A DNA stretch of 64,000 nt from JAOPZW01 sp963851295 (GTDB taxonomy: Bacteria; Actinomycetota; Thermoleophilia; Solirubrobacterales; Solirubrobacteraceae). Below the pieces are notes generated by a model. That model had not been told where the DNA came from. It was given only the letters and a program-made list of their open reading frames with translations, and did no database searches. A program made the translations under genes and the position numbers. Every line of letters begins with the position of its first letter. The first letter of the stretch is position 1. The DNA lies in the NCBI GenBank assembly GCA_963851295.1, contig CAWKOS010000011.1:1-64000 (forward strand). Direction: 5' to 3'. This document shows positions 7,054 to 14,554 of the stretch, in pieces.

Positions 7054-8553
7054 ATGACCGGCGCCCACGACCCGCTGCGACGCGCGCTCCCGCTGGGGCT
7101 GCTCGCCGCGCTCGTCGTGCTCTTCATGGCTCCGGCGGCGCGGGCGGACGATGCCTCCGCAGCCGCCGCCGCAGCCACGGGCGCCGCCATCGCAGAGCAG
7201 GCGCAACCGACCAACGTGAACGTCTCGGTGCGGGTCGACAGCCCCGGCGAGAACGGCTCCGTCACGCAGGTCAACAGCGCCGGCGGCACCAGCGCGGCTG
7301 GTGTGGACGGCGCGAGCGCGGCCGGGGCGGCCAGCGCGAGCGCGACCGGTGCCCAGGCGGCGCCGGCCAACGTCAACGTCTCGGTGCGCGTCGGCAGCTC
7401 CGGCAACGACGGCGCGGTCACCCAGACCAACACGACCGGTGGCGCGGCCGCCGCCGGCGCCGGCCAGGCCGGCGCCGCGAGCACGTCCGCGCCGACGACG
7501 GGAGGGGCGACGAGCCCCGCCGCCGCGGCGTCCGATCAGGGCGCCTCGACGCCCGCCGCAGCGGCGTCGAACGACCCCGCGCCACCGGCCCAGAAGGACA
7601 CGCCCCCACCGGCCTCGCACGACGGGTCCGCGGCCTCGGCCTCGAGCTCCTTCGCGAGCGCCCCGGGCGTCTCGGTGTCCGACAAGGGCGCGAGCGTCCT
7701 GGACGTCGTGAGCGCCACGGAAGACACGGCGCGCACGCCCGCGGCGGGCGCGTCGAGCAACGGCGCGAGCACCCCCGCGGCGAGCGCCTCGAGCGCCGGC
7801 GCGAGCACGCCCGCGGCGAACGCGTCGGCGGACGGCGCGTCGGCCGCGGGGCTCCCGGACAACTGGACCTGGGTCTGGAACTGGAGCGGCGCCTGCACGT
7901 CGGCTCCGACGGGCGCGCCGCGCTCGGGCTGGACCTGGATCTGGAACTGGACGTGCGACGACGGCGGCCAATCCGGCCCGGCCTCGCCGCCGGGCTCCGG
8001 GCACCAGGATCCGAAGGACGGGACCCCCGCCACGGTGCTCGACACGCCCGCAACCCCGGCCGACGGCTCGCCGGTCGCGATGGGCGCGCCGTCGCTGGGC
8101 GCCGCCACTCCGCACCGCGGCGGCCGGCACGGCTCGCACGGTTCCGGCCGCGCCGCCGCCCCGGCGTCGCAGGTCCTCGGCGCCACCGCGGGCGCGCCGC
8201 TCACCGCAACCCTCATCGACTTCACCCAGATCGGCGTCGCGCGCCACACCCCCCAGGCGCGCACCGCCTCGCCGGCCGCGCATGCAACTCCAGCGCGCGA
8301 GCGCGGTCGGCGGGGCGGTATCGGCACCGGCGGCGGCAAAGCCCCCGCCTCGCCCTTCGACCCCGATCCCACCACCCCGCTCGTCGCAGGCAGCAGCGCG
8401 AGCGGCGGCGGCTCAGGCTTCGTCCTCCTCCTGGTCATCGCCCTGCTGGGCGCCGTGTCGCTGCTCGACCCCGCCGGGTTGAGCACGCGCGTCGCAACGG
8501 CGGCCCTTCACGGGCGCGACCGGGGTCACCGAAGGATCGATCGGCCGGGCTAG
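7054..8553 (+). CDS. Secreted Ala/Ser-rich protein with two surface modules, paired Trp motifs and C-terminal anchor helix
   Basis: 499 residues. ATG 7054 is preferred because GGAG lies 6 nt upstream (7044-7047). A signal peptide (to about residue 30, MAPAARADD) is followed by two copies of a module NVNVSVRV-x-S-x-G-x-x-G-x-VTQ-x-N (about 50-75 and 105-130), the same core found 11 times in the next gene. A long low-complexity Ala/Ser/Thr/Pro stretch with ASTPAA-type repeats follows. Then come two Trp motifs, NWTWVWNWSGAC (270-281) and GWTWIWNWTCDD (about 292-303), each with one Cys. Near the C-terminus, SASGGGSG precedes a membrane helix (455-475) and a basic tail. I do not recognise a named family. 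It is probably an envelope protein made together with the downstream repeat protein. Confidence 0.72.
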   Translation: MTGAHDPLRRALPLGLLAALVVLFMAPAARADDASAAAAAATGAAIAEQAQPTNVNVSVRVDSPGENGSVTQVNSAGGTSAAGVDGASAAGAASASATGAQAAPANVNVSVRVGSSGNDGAVTQTNTTGGAAAAGAGQAGAASTSAPTTGGATSPAAAASDQGASTPAAAASNDPAPPAQKDTPPPASHDGSAASASSSFASAPGVSVSDKGASVLDVVSATEDTARTPAAGASSNGASTPAASASSAGASTPAANASADGASAAGLPDNWTWVWNWSGACTSAPTGAPRSGWTWIWNWTCDDGGQSGPASPPGSGHQDPKDGTPATVLDTPATPADGSPVAMGAPSLGAATPHRGGRHGSHGSGRAAAPASQVLGATAGAPLTATLIDFTQIGVARHTPQARTASPAAHATPARERGRRGGIGTGGGKAPASPFDPDPTTPLVAGSSASGGGSGFVLLLVIALLGAVSLLDPAGLSTRVATAALHGRDRGHRRIDRPG

Positions 8554-8578
8554 CTCCTTCGCTCCGATCTCAGCGCAC

Positions 8579-8599
8579 GCCGGGCGCGGAAAGCCCGGC
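8579..8599. other. Intergenic hairpin between two surface-protein genes
   Basis: GCCGGGC (8579-8585) and GCCCGGC (8593-8599) form a perfect 7-bp stem with a 7-nt loop. It lies between the stop at 8553 and the ATG at 8634. No T-run follows, so it may attenuate or stabilise a joint transcript rather than terminate it. Confidence 0.4.
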
Positions 8600-8633
8600 A
8601 GGCACTGTCCTCTGAAACGAAGGAACGACACAT

Positions 8634-11369
8634 ATGAGACGACGTCTCCTCGCGTGCATCGCGAGCGCCGTCCTCCTCCCGGCTGTGGCAGCCGGGTCGG
8701 CGGCGGCGGACGATCCGTCGGTGCAGGCGCTCGGCCAGACGGCCGGGAGCCAGCAGACGGCGAACTCGTCCGCCTCCTCGACCCAGAGCTCCCCGTCGAA
8801 CACGAACATCTCTGTTCGGATCGGGAGTGAGGGGAACGGCGGCGTGGTGACGCAGACCAACGGCTCGTCGGCGACATCGGCGGCTGGCAACTCCAACTCC
8901 ACGACCCAGCAGGCCGCCCAGGGTGGCGGCGCGCCGGGCACGGCGGCGGCGAACCAGTCGGCCGACAACGGGCAGACCGCCCAGTCGACGGCGACCTCCA
9001 CGCAGGATCATCCGACGAACACCAACATCTCGGTCCGCATCCTGAGCCCTGGCGACGATGGCTCGGTGACGCAGTCCAACGACTCCTCGGCGATCTCCGC
9101 CGCGGGCAACAAGAACAAGACCGACCAGTCCGCCACGCAGTCCGGCGGCGGGGTCCAGAACGCCGATCAGCACGCGTCCAACAAGCAGGACGCGTCGTCT
9201 GAAGCGACGTCCACGCAGGATCACCCGAGCAACGTGAACATCCCGGTGCGGATCTACAGCGACGGGAACAACGGCTCGGTCACGCAGTCCAACAACTCCA
9301 CGGCGGTCTCCGCCGCGGGCAACAAGAACAAGACCGACCAGTCGGTGGAGCAGGGCTCCGGCGGCGACATGTCGGCTCCGGTGCGCTCCACCTGCGGCGG
9401 CGGGTGCGGCTCCCAAGGCGGTCCCGCTGTCCAGGACGCCACGCAGAAGGCCTACAACGATCAGACGGCCGACTCGACGGCGACCTCGACCCAGGACCAC
9501 GCGAGCAACGTCAACATCCCCGTTCGCATCTACAGCGACGGCAACGACGGCGACGTCTCGCAGTCCAACAGCTCGACGGCCATCTCGGCGGCGGGCAACA
9601 AGAACCACACCGATCAGTCGATCGGCCAGTCGGCCGGCTCCGGTGGCGGTGCGGTGCAGTCCGCCGAGCAGAAGGCGGGCAGCAAGCAGGACGCGTCGTC
9701 TGACGCGACCTCGCACCAGCTCTACCCGAGCAACTCCAACACGCCCGTGCGCATCGGTTCGTACGGCGGTGGGGGCTCGGTCGACCAGAGCAACGACTCC
9801 ACGGCGATCTCCGCCGCGGGCAACAAGAACCACACGACGCAGGACGTCCAGCAGGACGCCGGCTCGGACCCGCTCATCAAGGCCCTCGAGGGCTGCGGGT
9901 CCTGTGGGGGCGGCGCCCCCGTCGTGCAGGACGCCTCCCAGAAGGCGTGGAACGACCAGACGGCCGACTCGTCGGCCGACTCGACGCAGTGCTGCGCCAG
10001 CAACTCCAACTCCCCCGTTCGCATCAAGAGCGGCGGTGGCGGCGGCGACGTGACGCAGTCCAACAGCTCCGGCGCCTTCTCGGTCGCCGGCAACAAGAAC
10101 TCCACCGACCAGACGGCCGCCCAGTCGGCCGGCTCCGGTGGGGCTGACCCGGTCCAGTACGCCGACCAGAAGGCCGGCAGCAAGCAGGACGCCGAGTCGC
10201 ACGCCACGTCGGATCAGTCCGGCGCCAGCAACGACAACTCGCCGGTCCGCATCAAGAGCGGCGGGAGCGACGGCGACGTCTCGCAGTCCAACGACTCCAC
10301 GGCCATCTCGGCCGCGGGCAACAAGAACGACACCACCCAGGACCTCACGCAGGACGCGGGCTCCGGCCCCACCGTCCAGGACGCGAGCCAGTGGGCGTCG
10401 AACGACCAGACGGCCGACTCGTCGGCCGACTCGACCCAGAAGGACCCGAGCAACTCCAACAGCCCCGTGCGCATCAAGAGCTACGGGGACGGCGGGGACG
10501 TCTCGCAGTCCAACTCGTCGACCGCGATCTCCGCGGCCGGCAACAAGAACGACACCGATCAGTCGGTCGAGCAGTCGACCGGCGGTGGCGGCCTGGCGGT
10601 GCAGGCCTTCGCGCAGAAGGCCGACAACTACCAGGACGCCGAGTCGCACGCGACGTCGGACCAGGAGGGCGCCAGCAACAGCAACGCCCCGGTCCGCATC
10701 AAGAGCGGCGGCAGCGACGGTGACGTGACGCAGTCCAACGACTCGACGGCCTTCTCGGTCGCGGGCAACAAGAACCACACCACGCAGGACGCCACCCAGA
10801 ACGCCGGCTCTTCCGTGCCGGCGTACCAGGGCGGCTGCGGCTCGTGCGGCGGCGGTGCGCCGATCGTGCAGGCCGGTCTGCAGTGGGCGTCGAACGACCA
10901 GTCGGCCGACTCGTCGGCGGACTCGACGCAGAAGGGCGCGTGCAACACCAACGACCCCGTGCGCATCAAGAGCCACGGCAACGACGGTGACGTCACGCAG
11001 TCCAACTCCTCGACCGCCGTCTCGGCGGCCGGGAACAAGAACAAGACCGACCAGTCGGCCGATCAGTCGGCCGGCGGGCACGGCGGCGTGACCGTGCAGG
11101 CGCTGCTCCAGAAGGCCGACAACGGCCAGGGCGCAGAGTCGCACGCCACGTCGGATCAGTACTACCCGAGCAACTCGAACGCCCCGGTGGCGATCAAGAG
11201 CCCCAGCAAGGGCAAGGGCGGCTCGGTCAACCAGTCCAACGACTCCTCGGCGCTGTCGGCTGCGGGCAACAAGAACCGCACCTGCCAGCGTGCGCAGCAG
11301 GGCTACGGCAAGGGCTCTGACTGTCGCAGGAAGGAGCGCAAGCCGGTCCACATCAAGAAGGTGGACTGA
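8634..11369 (+). CDS. Secreted Asn/Gln/Ser-rich protein of 11 tandem modules
   Basis: 911 residues. A signal peptide (MRRRLLACIASAVLLPAVAA, cleavage near AAADD) is followed by 11 modules of about 70-90 residues from residue 53 to near the end. The module core is SN-x-N-x-PVRI-x-S-x-G-x-x-G-x-V-x-QSN-x-S-x-A-x-SAAGNKN-x-T-x-Q. Linkers alternate strictly between two kinds: NDQTADS-type after odd modules and KQDAESHATSDQ-type after even ones, so the true unit is a pair of modules. Gly/Cys inserts (CGGGCG, GCGSCGGGAP) interrupt three odd linkers. Aromatic residues are nearly absent. A basic tail (CRRKERKPVHIKKVD) ends the protein. The Q/N/S/G spacing recalls curlin-like or beta-solenoid surface fibres, but I cannot assign a family. 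AAGGAA lies 9 nt before the ATG. The gene shares its module with the gene upstream. Confidence 0.85.
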   Translation: MRRRLLACIASAVLLPAVAAGSAAADDPSVQALGQTAGSQQTANSSASSTQSSPSNTNISVRIGSEGNGGVVTQTNGSSATSAAGNSNSTTQQAAQGGGAPGTAAANQSADNGQTAQSTATSTQDHPTNTNISVRILSPGDDGSVTQSNDSSAISAAGNKNKTDQSATQSGGGVQNADQHASNKQDASSEATSTQDHPSNVNIPVRIYSDGNNGSVTQSNNSTAVSAAGNKNKTDQSVEQGSGGDMSAPVRSTCGGGCGSQGGPAVQDATQKAYNDQTADSTATSTQDHASNVNIPVRIYSDGNDGDVSQSNSSTAISAAGNKNHTDQSIGQSAGSGGGAVQSAEQKAGSKQDASSDATSHQLYPSNSNTPVRIGSYGGGGSVDQSNDSTAISAAGNKNHTTQDVQQDAGSDPLIKALEGCGSCGGGAPVVQDASQKAWNDQTADSSADSTQCCASNSNSPVRIKSGGGGGDVTQSNSSGAFSVAGNKNSTDQTAAQSAGSGGADPVQYADQKAGSKQDAESHATSDQSGASNDNSPVRIKSGGSDGDVSQSNDSTAISAAGNKNDTTQDLTQDAGSGPTVQDASQWASNDQTADSSADSTQKDPSNSNSPVRIKSYGDGGDVSQSNSSTAISAAGNKNDTDQSVEQSTGGGGLAVQAFAQKADNYQDAESHATSDQEGASNSNAPVRIKSGGSDGDVTQSNDSTAFSVAGNKNHTTQDATQNAGSSVPAYQGGCGSCGGGAPIVQAGLQWASNDQSADSSADSTQKGACNTNDPVRIKSHGNDGDVTQSNSSTAVSAAGNKNKTDQSADQSAGGHGGVTVQALLQKADNGQGAESHATSDQYYPSNSNAPVAIKSPSKGKGGSVNQSNDSSALSAAGNKNRTCQRAQQGYGKGSDCRRKERKPVHIKKVD
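8790..11300 (+). repeat. Coding tandem repeats, 11 units of about 210-275 bp
   Basis: The module-coding DNA is itself repetitive: the stretches encoding QSNDSTAISAAGNKN and ADSSADSTQ recur almost unchanged at the nucleotide level. Unit length varies through linker inserts. Such DNA is prone to recombination and to assembly collapse, so the true copy number may vary between strains or be misassembled. Confidence 0.85.
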
Positions 11370-11422
11370 CGTGCGGGTGGTCCCCGTCGGCCGGTTCTGG
11401 GTGGACCGGCCGGCGGGCCACC

Positions 11423-11463
11423 GCAACCGCTCGGCCCACCCATTTGGGTGGGCCGGCGGTTGC
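11423..11463. terminator. Strong hairpin downstream of the repeat-protein gene
   Basis: The inner stem GGCCCACCC/GGGTGGGCC (11433-11441 with 11446-11454, loop ATTT) is extended by an outer stem GCAACCG/CGGTTGC (11423-11429 with 11457-11463) across a small internal loop. It sits 54 bp after the stop codon and 70 bp before the next start. A U-tract is lacking, as is common in high-GC actinobacteria. Confidence 0.65.
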
Positions 11464-11534
11464 ACCGCCGGGCAGCCGGGAGTACGGTCGACCTGACCAA
11501 GGGTCCGGCTGGTCGCAATGGGGGCGAATCGACA

Positions 11535-12050
11535 GTGCGTTGGGTGACGATCGCGCTTGCCGCGTGGGTGATGGCAGTCGCGCCCGCCGCGGCGCAGCAG
11601 CCCGCGGGCCCCGACTCCGCCCCGAGCACCTCGAGCTCGCCGAACCCCGACCCGGCGCCGGTCAAGACCCAGCCGCGCAAGCCCGCCGTGTCCGCGCCCG
11701 CGCGCCCGGCGCCGGGCCCGTCGGTGACGGTCACCACGACCACCGTGAAGCCGCCCGCCCCGGTGACGACGACGCCGACGCAGACACGCCGCACGCCGGC
11801 GCAGCACAAGCGCAAGCCGGCGCGCCGCACGCACCACGCCGCCGCGCCGAAGCACCGCACCCCGGTCGCCGCGCCCGCCGTGCCTCACCTGAACTTCGCG
11901 GCCCTGGCCGCCCCACCACCGACCACCGACGACCCCGCCCGCGCGCGCAAGCTCGCCGCCGGCGCCCTGTCCCTGCTCATCCTCGCCCTTGCCAGCGCGA
12001 CGCTGCTGGCGTTCACGCTGCGGGTGGAGAGGCGGAGGGTGGCGCGGTGA
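11535..12050 (+). CDS. Small secreted Pro/Thr-rich protein with C-terminal membrane anchor
   Basis: 171 residues from GTG 11535, chosen because it starts a clean signal peptide (VRWVTIALAAWVMAVAPAAAQQ) and has a G-rich stretch about 10 nt upstream. A Pro/Thr/Lys/His-rich spacer (about 25-120) leads to a membrane helix (about 142-163, LAAGALSLLILALASATLLAF) and a short basic tail, a type I membrane topology. No enzymatic domain is visible. Its stop overlaps the next start by 4 bp (GTGA), so the two are translationally coupled. Probably an envelope spacer or stalk protein of the surface block; function unknown. Confidence 0.65.
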   Translation: MRWVTIALAAWVMAVAPAAAQQPAGPDSAPSTSSSPNPDPAPVKTQPRKPAVSAPARPAPGPSVTVTTTTVKPPAPVTTTPTQTRRTPAQHKRKPARRTHHAAAPKHRTPVAAPAVPHLNFAALAAPPPTTDDPARARKLAAGALSLLILALASATLLAFTLRVERRRVAR

Positions 12051-13139
12051 GGCGCGCGATCGTCCTCGCAGCAACGGCGCTGGCCGTCTCGGCGCCCGCC
12101 GCCGTGGCGCTGCCCCCGACGATCACTCCCACCGTCACCGGACAAACGGGCGACAACGGTTGGTACGTGGGCAATGTGATCGTCAATTGGACGATCACGC
12201 CGCCGTATCTGATCGTGTCGGGCTGCACCGCAACGCAGATCTCGTCGGACACTCCGGGCACGACGCTCGGATGCAAGGCCGAGAACAACGGCGATGCGGC
12301 CGAGTTGAGTGTGACCATCCGCCGCGACGCCACGGCTCCAGCCGTAGTGGCCAATGCGGATCGCCCTGCTGATGACGGCGGTTTCTTCAACCGTCCCCTC
12401 ACAGCGCGGTGGAGTGGCGTGGACTCGACGTCCGGCATCGCGGCTTGCTCCTCGACGCCGTACGCAGGCCCTGACGGGAGCAGCATCGCGCTCACAGGCA
12501 CTTGCAAGGACAACGCGGGCAACATCAGCGCCGCGGTCCCGTTCACCTTCAACTACGACTCCACCGCGCCCGTCCTCGGCAGCGTCAGCGCGCGGCCGGG
12601 TGACAGCGGCGCGCAGCTGGCCTGGCAGGCGTCCGGAGCCGCGAGGTTCGTCGTCATGCGCAGCTCAGGGACCGCGCGGGCGGCGCAGAGCGGCGTCGTC
12701 TACGACGGGACCGGCGACGGGTTCACCGACAGCGGCCTGAAGAACGGCACCAAGTACACCTACGTCGTCCAGGCCGTCGACCCGGCGGGCAACATGGCGA
12801 GCGGGTCCGCCGAGGTCACGCCCGACGCCGACGCGTCGACCAAGCACCTGCTCTCGCCCGGGCTTCGCATCCAGCCTCAGCCGCCCGCCGATGCTCCGCT
12901 GGCGCAAGATCGCCAGGGCGAGCTACTACAACGTCCAGCTCTTCCGCAACGGCAAGAAGATCCTCAGCGCCTGGCCGACCAAGGCGCACTACCAGCTCCG
13001 CTCCCGGTGGCGCTACCGCGGGCGGGCGCACAAGCTGCTGCCCGCGACGTACGTCTGGTACCTGTGGGCCGGCTACGGCCACCGCTCCGAGCACCGCTAC
13101 GGCAAGCTGCTCGGCAAGCGGCGCTTCGCGATCACCTGA
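12047..13139 (+). pseudogene. Secreted Ig-like/FN3 domain protein, split by a one-base frameshift
   Basis: The first part has a signal peptide (to about residue 23), a bacterial Ig-like region with GLDA-type residues (WTITPPYLIVSGC, DSTSGIAAC) and a fibronectin type III domain (about 185-262: APVLGSVSARPGDSGAQLAW to DPAGNMASGSAEVTP). The reading frame is then lost. From about 12857 a different frame encodes LRWRKIARASYYNVQLFRNG, ILSAWP and WYLWAGYGHRSEHRYGKLLG, a C-terminal region I recall as frequent in secreted FN3 proteins of Solirubrobacterales. Removing one C at 12857-12859 joins the two, giving about 363 residues. The frameshift is probably a sequencing error. Translationally coupled to the preceding gene; an extracellular binding or adhesion role is inferred. 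Confidence 0.7.
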
Positions 13140-13160
13140 CGCCCCCGCCACAATGCCGGG

Positions 13161-13955
13161 GTGCGCTGTCTGTACGTCGACCTCGACGGGACGCTGCTCG
13201 GGGCCGGCGGGGCGGTGACCCGCGACGGCGACGGCGGCTTCGAGCTGCTGGGGATCCGCGCCCTGGAGGCGTGCTTCCGCGCCGGCGTGCTCGTGTGCGC
13301 GATGTCGGGCCGCCCGCGCACGGTGCTCCACGACGACGCGCGCCTGCTCGGCCTCGACGACTACATCTTCGAGGCGGGCGCGGGCTTCGCCGTCGATGAC
13401 GAGGTCCACTGGCTCGCCGACCCCGACACCCACGAGCGGGTCGAGGCCTCCGGCGCGCCCGGGCTCCTGCTCGAGCGCTACGAGGGGCGCCTGGAGCCGC
13501 ACACGCCCTACTCGGAGGGCCGCGAGGTCTCGCACATCCTGCGCGGCCACATCGACGTCGACGAGGCCCGCGCCCTGCTCGACGAGCACGGCCACCAGGA
13601 CCTGCGCCTGATCGACAACGGCGAGGCCCACCACCGCTCGCCCGCGCTCGCGGGCCTGCCGAGCGTCCGCCTCTACCACCTGCTCCCCGACGGCATCTCC
13701 AAGCCCAACGGCGTCGTCGCCCACGCGCGCGCCCGCGGCCTCGCGCCCGAGGACTGCGTCGCGGTCGGCGACTCGGGCGAGGACCTCAGCGTGGCCGGCG
13801 TGGTCGGCGAGATGTGGCTCGTCGCGAACGCGTTCGACCACGGCCCCGGCCTGCGCGGCGAGCTCGCGCGCCACCCGAACGCCCGCGTCGCCGAGGCGGG
13901 CCACGGCGCCGGCGTCTACGAGGCCGTGATGACGAGGCTCGCTGAGCGCCGGTGA
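13161..13955 (+). CDS. HAD-superfamily hydrolase, class IIB (Cof-like)
   Basis: 264 residues from GTG 13161. Motif I is YVDLDGTLLG (the two Asp of DxDGT at residues 6 and 8), motif II lies in CAMSGRP, a Lys in DGISKPNGV is the motif III lysine, and VGDSGEDLSVAG is motif IV. A cap of class C2 lies between motifs II and III. Family members dephosphorylate sugar phosphates and similar metabolites; the substrate is not evident. The stop overlaps the next start by 4 bp, so it is coupled to the M14 gene. Confidence 0.88.
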   Translation: MRCLYVDLDGTLLGAGGAVTRDGDGGFELLGIRALEACFRAGVLVCAMSGRPRTVLHDDARLLGLDDYIFEAGAGFAVDDEVHWLADPDTHERVEASGAPGLLLERYEGRLEPHTPYSEGREVSHILRGHIDVDEARALLDEHGHQDLRLIDNGEAHHRSPALAGLPSVRLYHLLPDGISKPNGVVAHARARGLAPEDCVAVGDSGEDLSVAGVVGEMWLVANAFDHGPGLRGELARHPNARVAEAGHGAGVYEAVMTRLAERR

Positions 13956-14554
13956 GCGGGGAGGTCATCGGCCACTCGGTGCAGGGGCGCGCGATCACGA
14001 TGCTCCGCGTCGGCGACCCGGCGGCACCGCGCAAGGTCCTCGCCGTCGGCTGCATCCACGGCAACGAGCCCGCCGGCCGCGGCATCGTGACCGACCTCGA
14101 GCACGCGAGCCCCGCGCCCGACACCCAGCTGCTGCTCGTCCGCGACCTCAACCCCGACGGCTTCGCCCACGACGAGCGCACCAACGCCCACGGCGTCGAC
14201 CTCAACCGCAACTCGCCCGAGCACTGGGCCGGCGCCGGGGCGCGGCCGTGGTCCGAGCCCGAGACGCGCGCGATCCGCGACCTCATCCTCCGCGAGCGCC
14301 CCACCTTCAGCCTCTACTACCACCAGCCCTTCGGGCTCGTCGACGTCCCCGAGGGCGGCAAGCCCGCCACGGCCCGCCGCTACGCCGAGCTCGTCGGGCT
14401 GCCGCTCAAGCGCCTCAGCCGCCGCCCCGGCAGCGTCTCGCGCTGGCAGAACGCGCGCATCAGCGCGGGCTCGGCGTGGGTCGTCGAGCTCGCCCCTGGC
14501 GCCCTGCCGGCCGCGCTGCGCCTGCGCCACGTCGCCGCCGTGCTCGCGCTCTAG
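13952..14554 (+). CDS. M14 family zinc carboxypeptidase-like protein
   Basis: 200 residues, starting at a GTG that overlaps the preceding stop. The M14 zinc ligands are visible as H36-G-N-E39 (GCIHGNEPAG) and H122 (LYYHQPFG). The substrate-binding region is DLNRNSPEHW and the catalytic Glu is E178 in VVELAPG. There is no signal peptide, so the enzyme is probably cytoplasmic. It is short for M14 and resembles the compact MpaA-like/murein-peptide amidase group that processes wall peptides, but that is an inference. It is convergent with the MMPL gene, directly abutting it. Confidence 0.85.
   Translation: MSGEVIGHSVQGRAITMLRVGDPAAPRKVLAVGCIHGNEPAGRGIVTDLEHASPAPDTQLLLVRDLNPDGFAHDERTNAHGVDLNRNSPEHWAGAGARPWSEPETRAIRDLILRERPTFSLYYHQPFGLVDVPEGGKPATARRYAELVGLPLKRLSRRPGSVSRWQNARISAGSAWVVELAPGALPAALRLRHVAAVLAL

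Noticed and set aside
8790..11300. CRISPR-like array
   Set aside because: Repeats are long, coding and in frame, with no short constant repeats or unique spacers, and no cas genes are present.
8550..12074. A very long open frame on the minus strand opposite the repeat protein
   Set aside because: Its translation is Arg/Gly/Val/Leu-rich low complexity mirroring the repeats, while the plus strand has signal peptide, ribosome site and clear modules.
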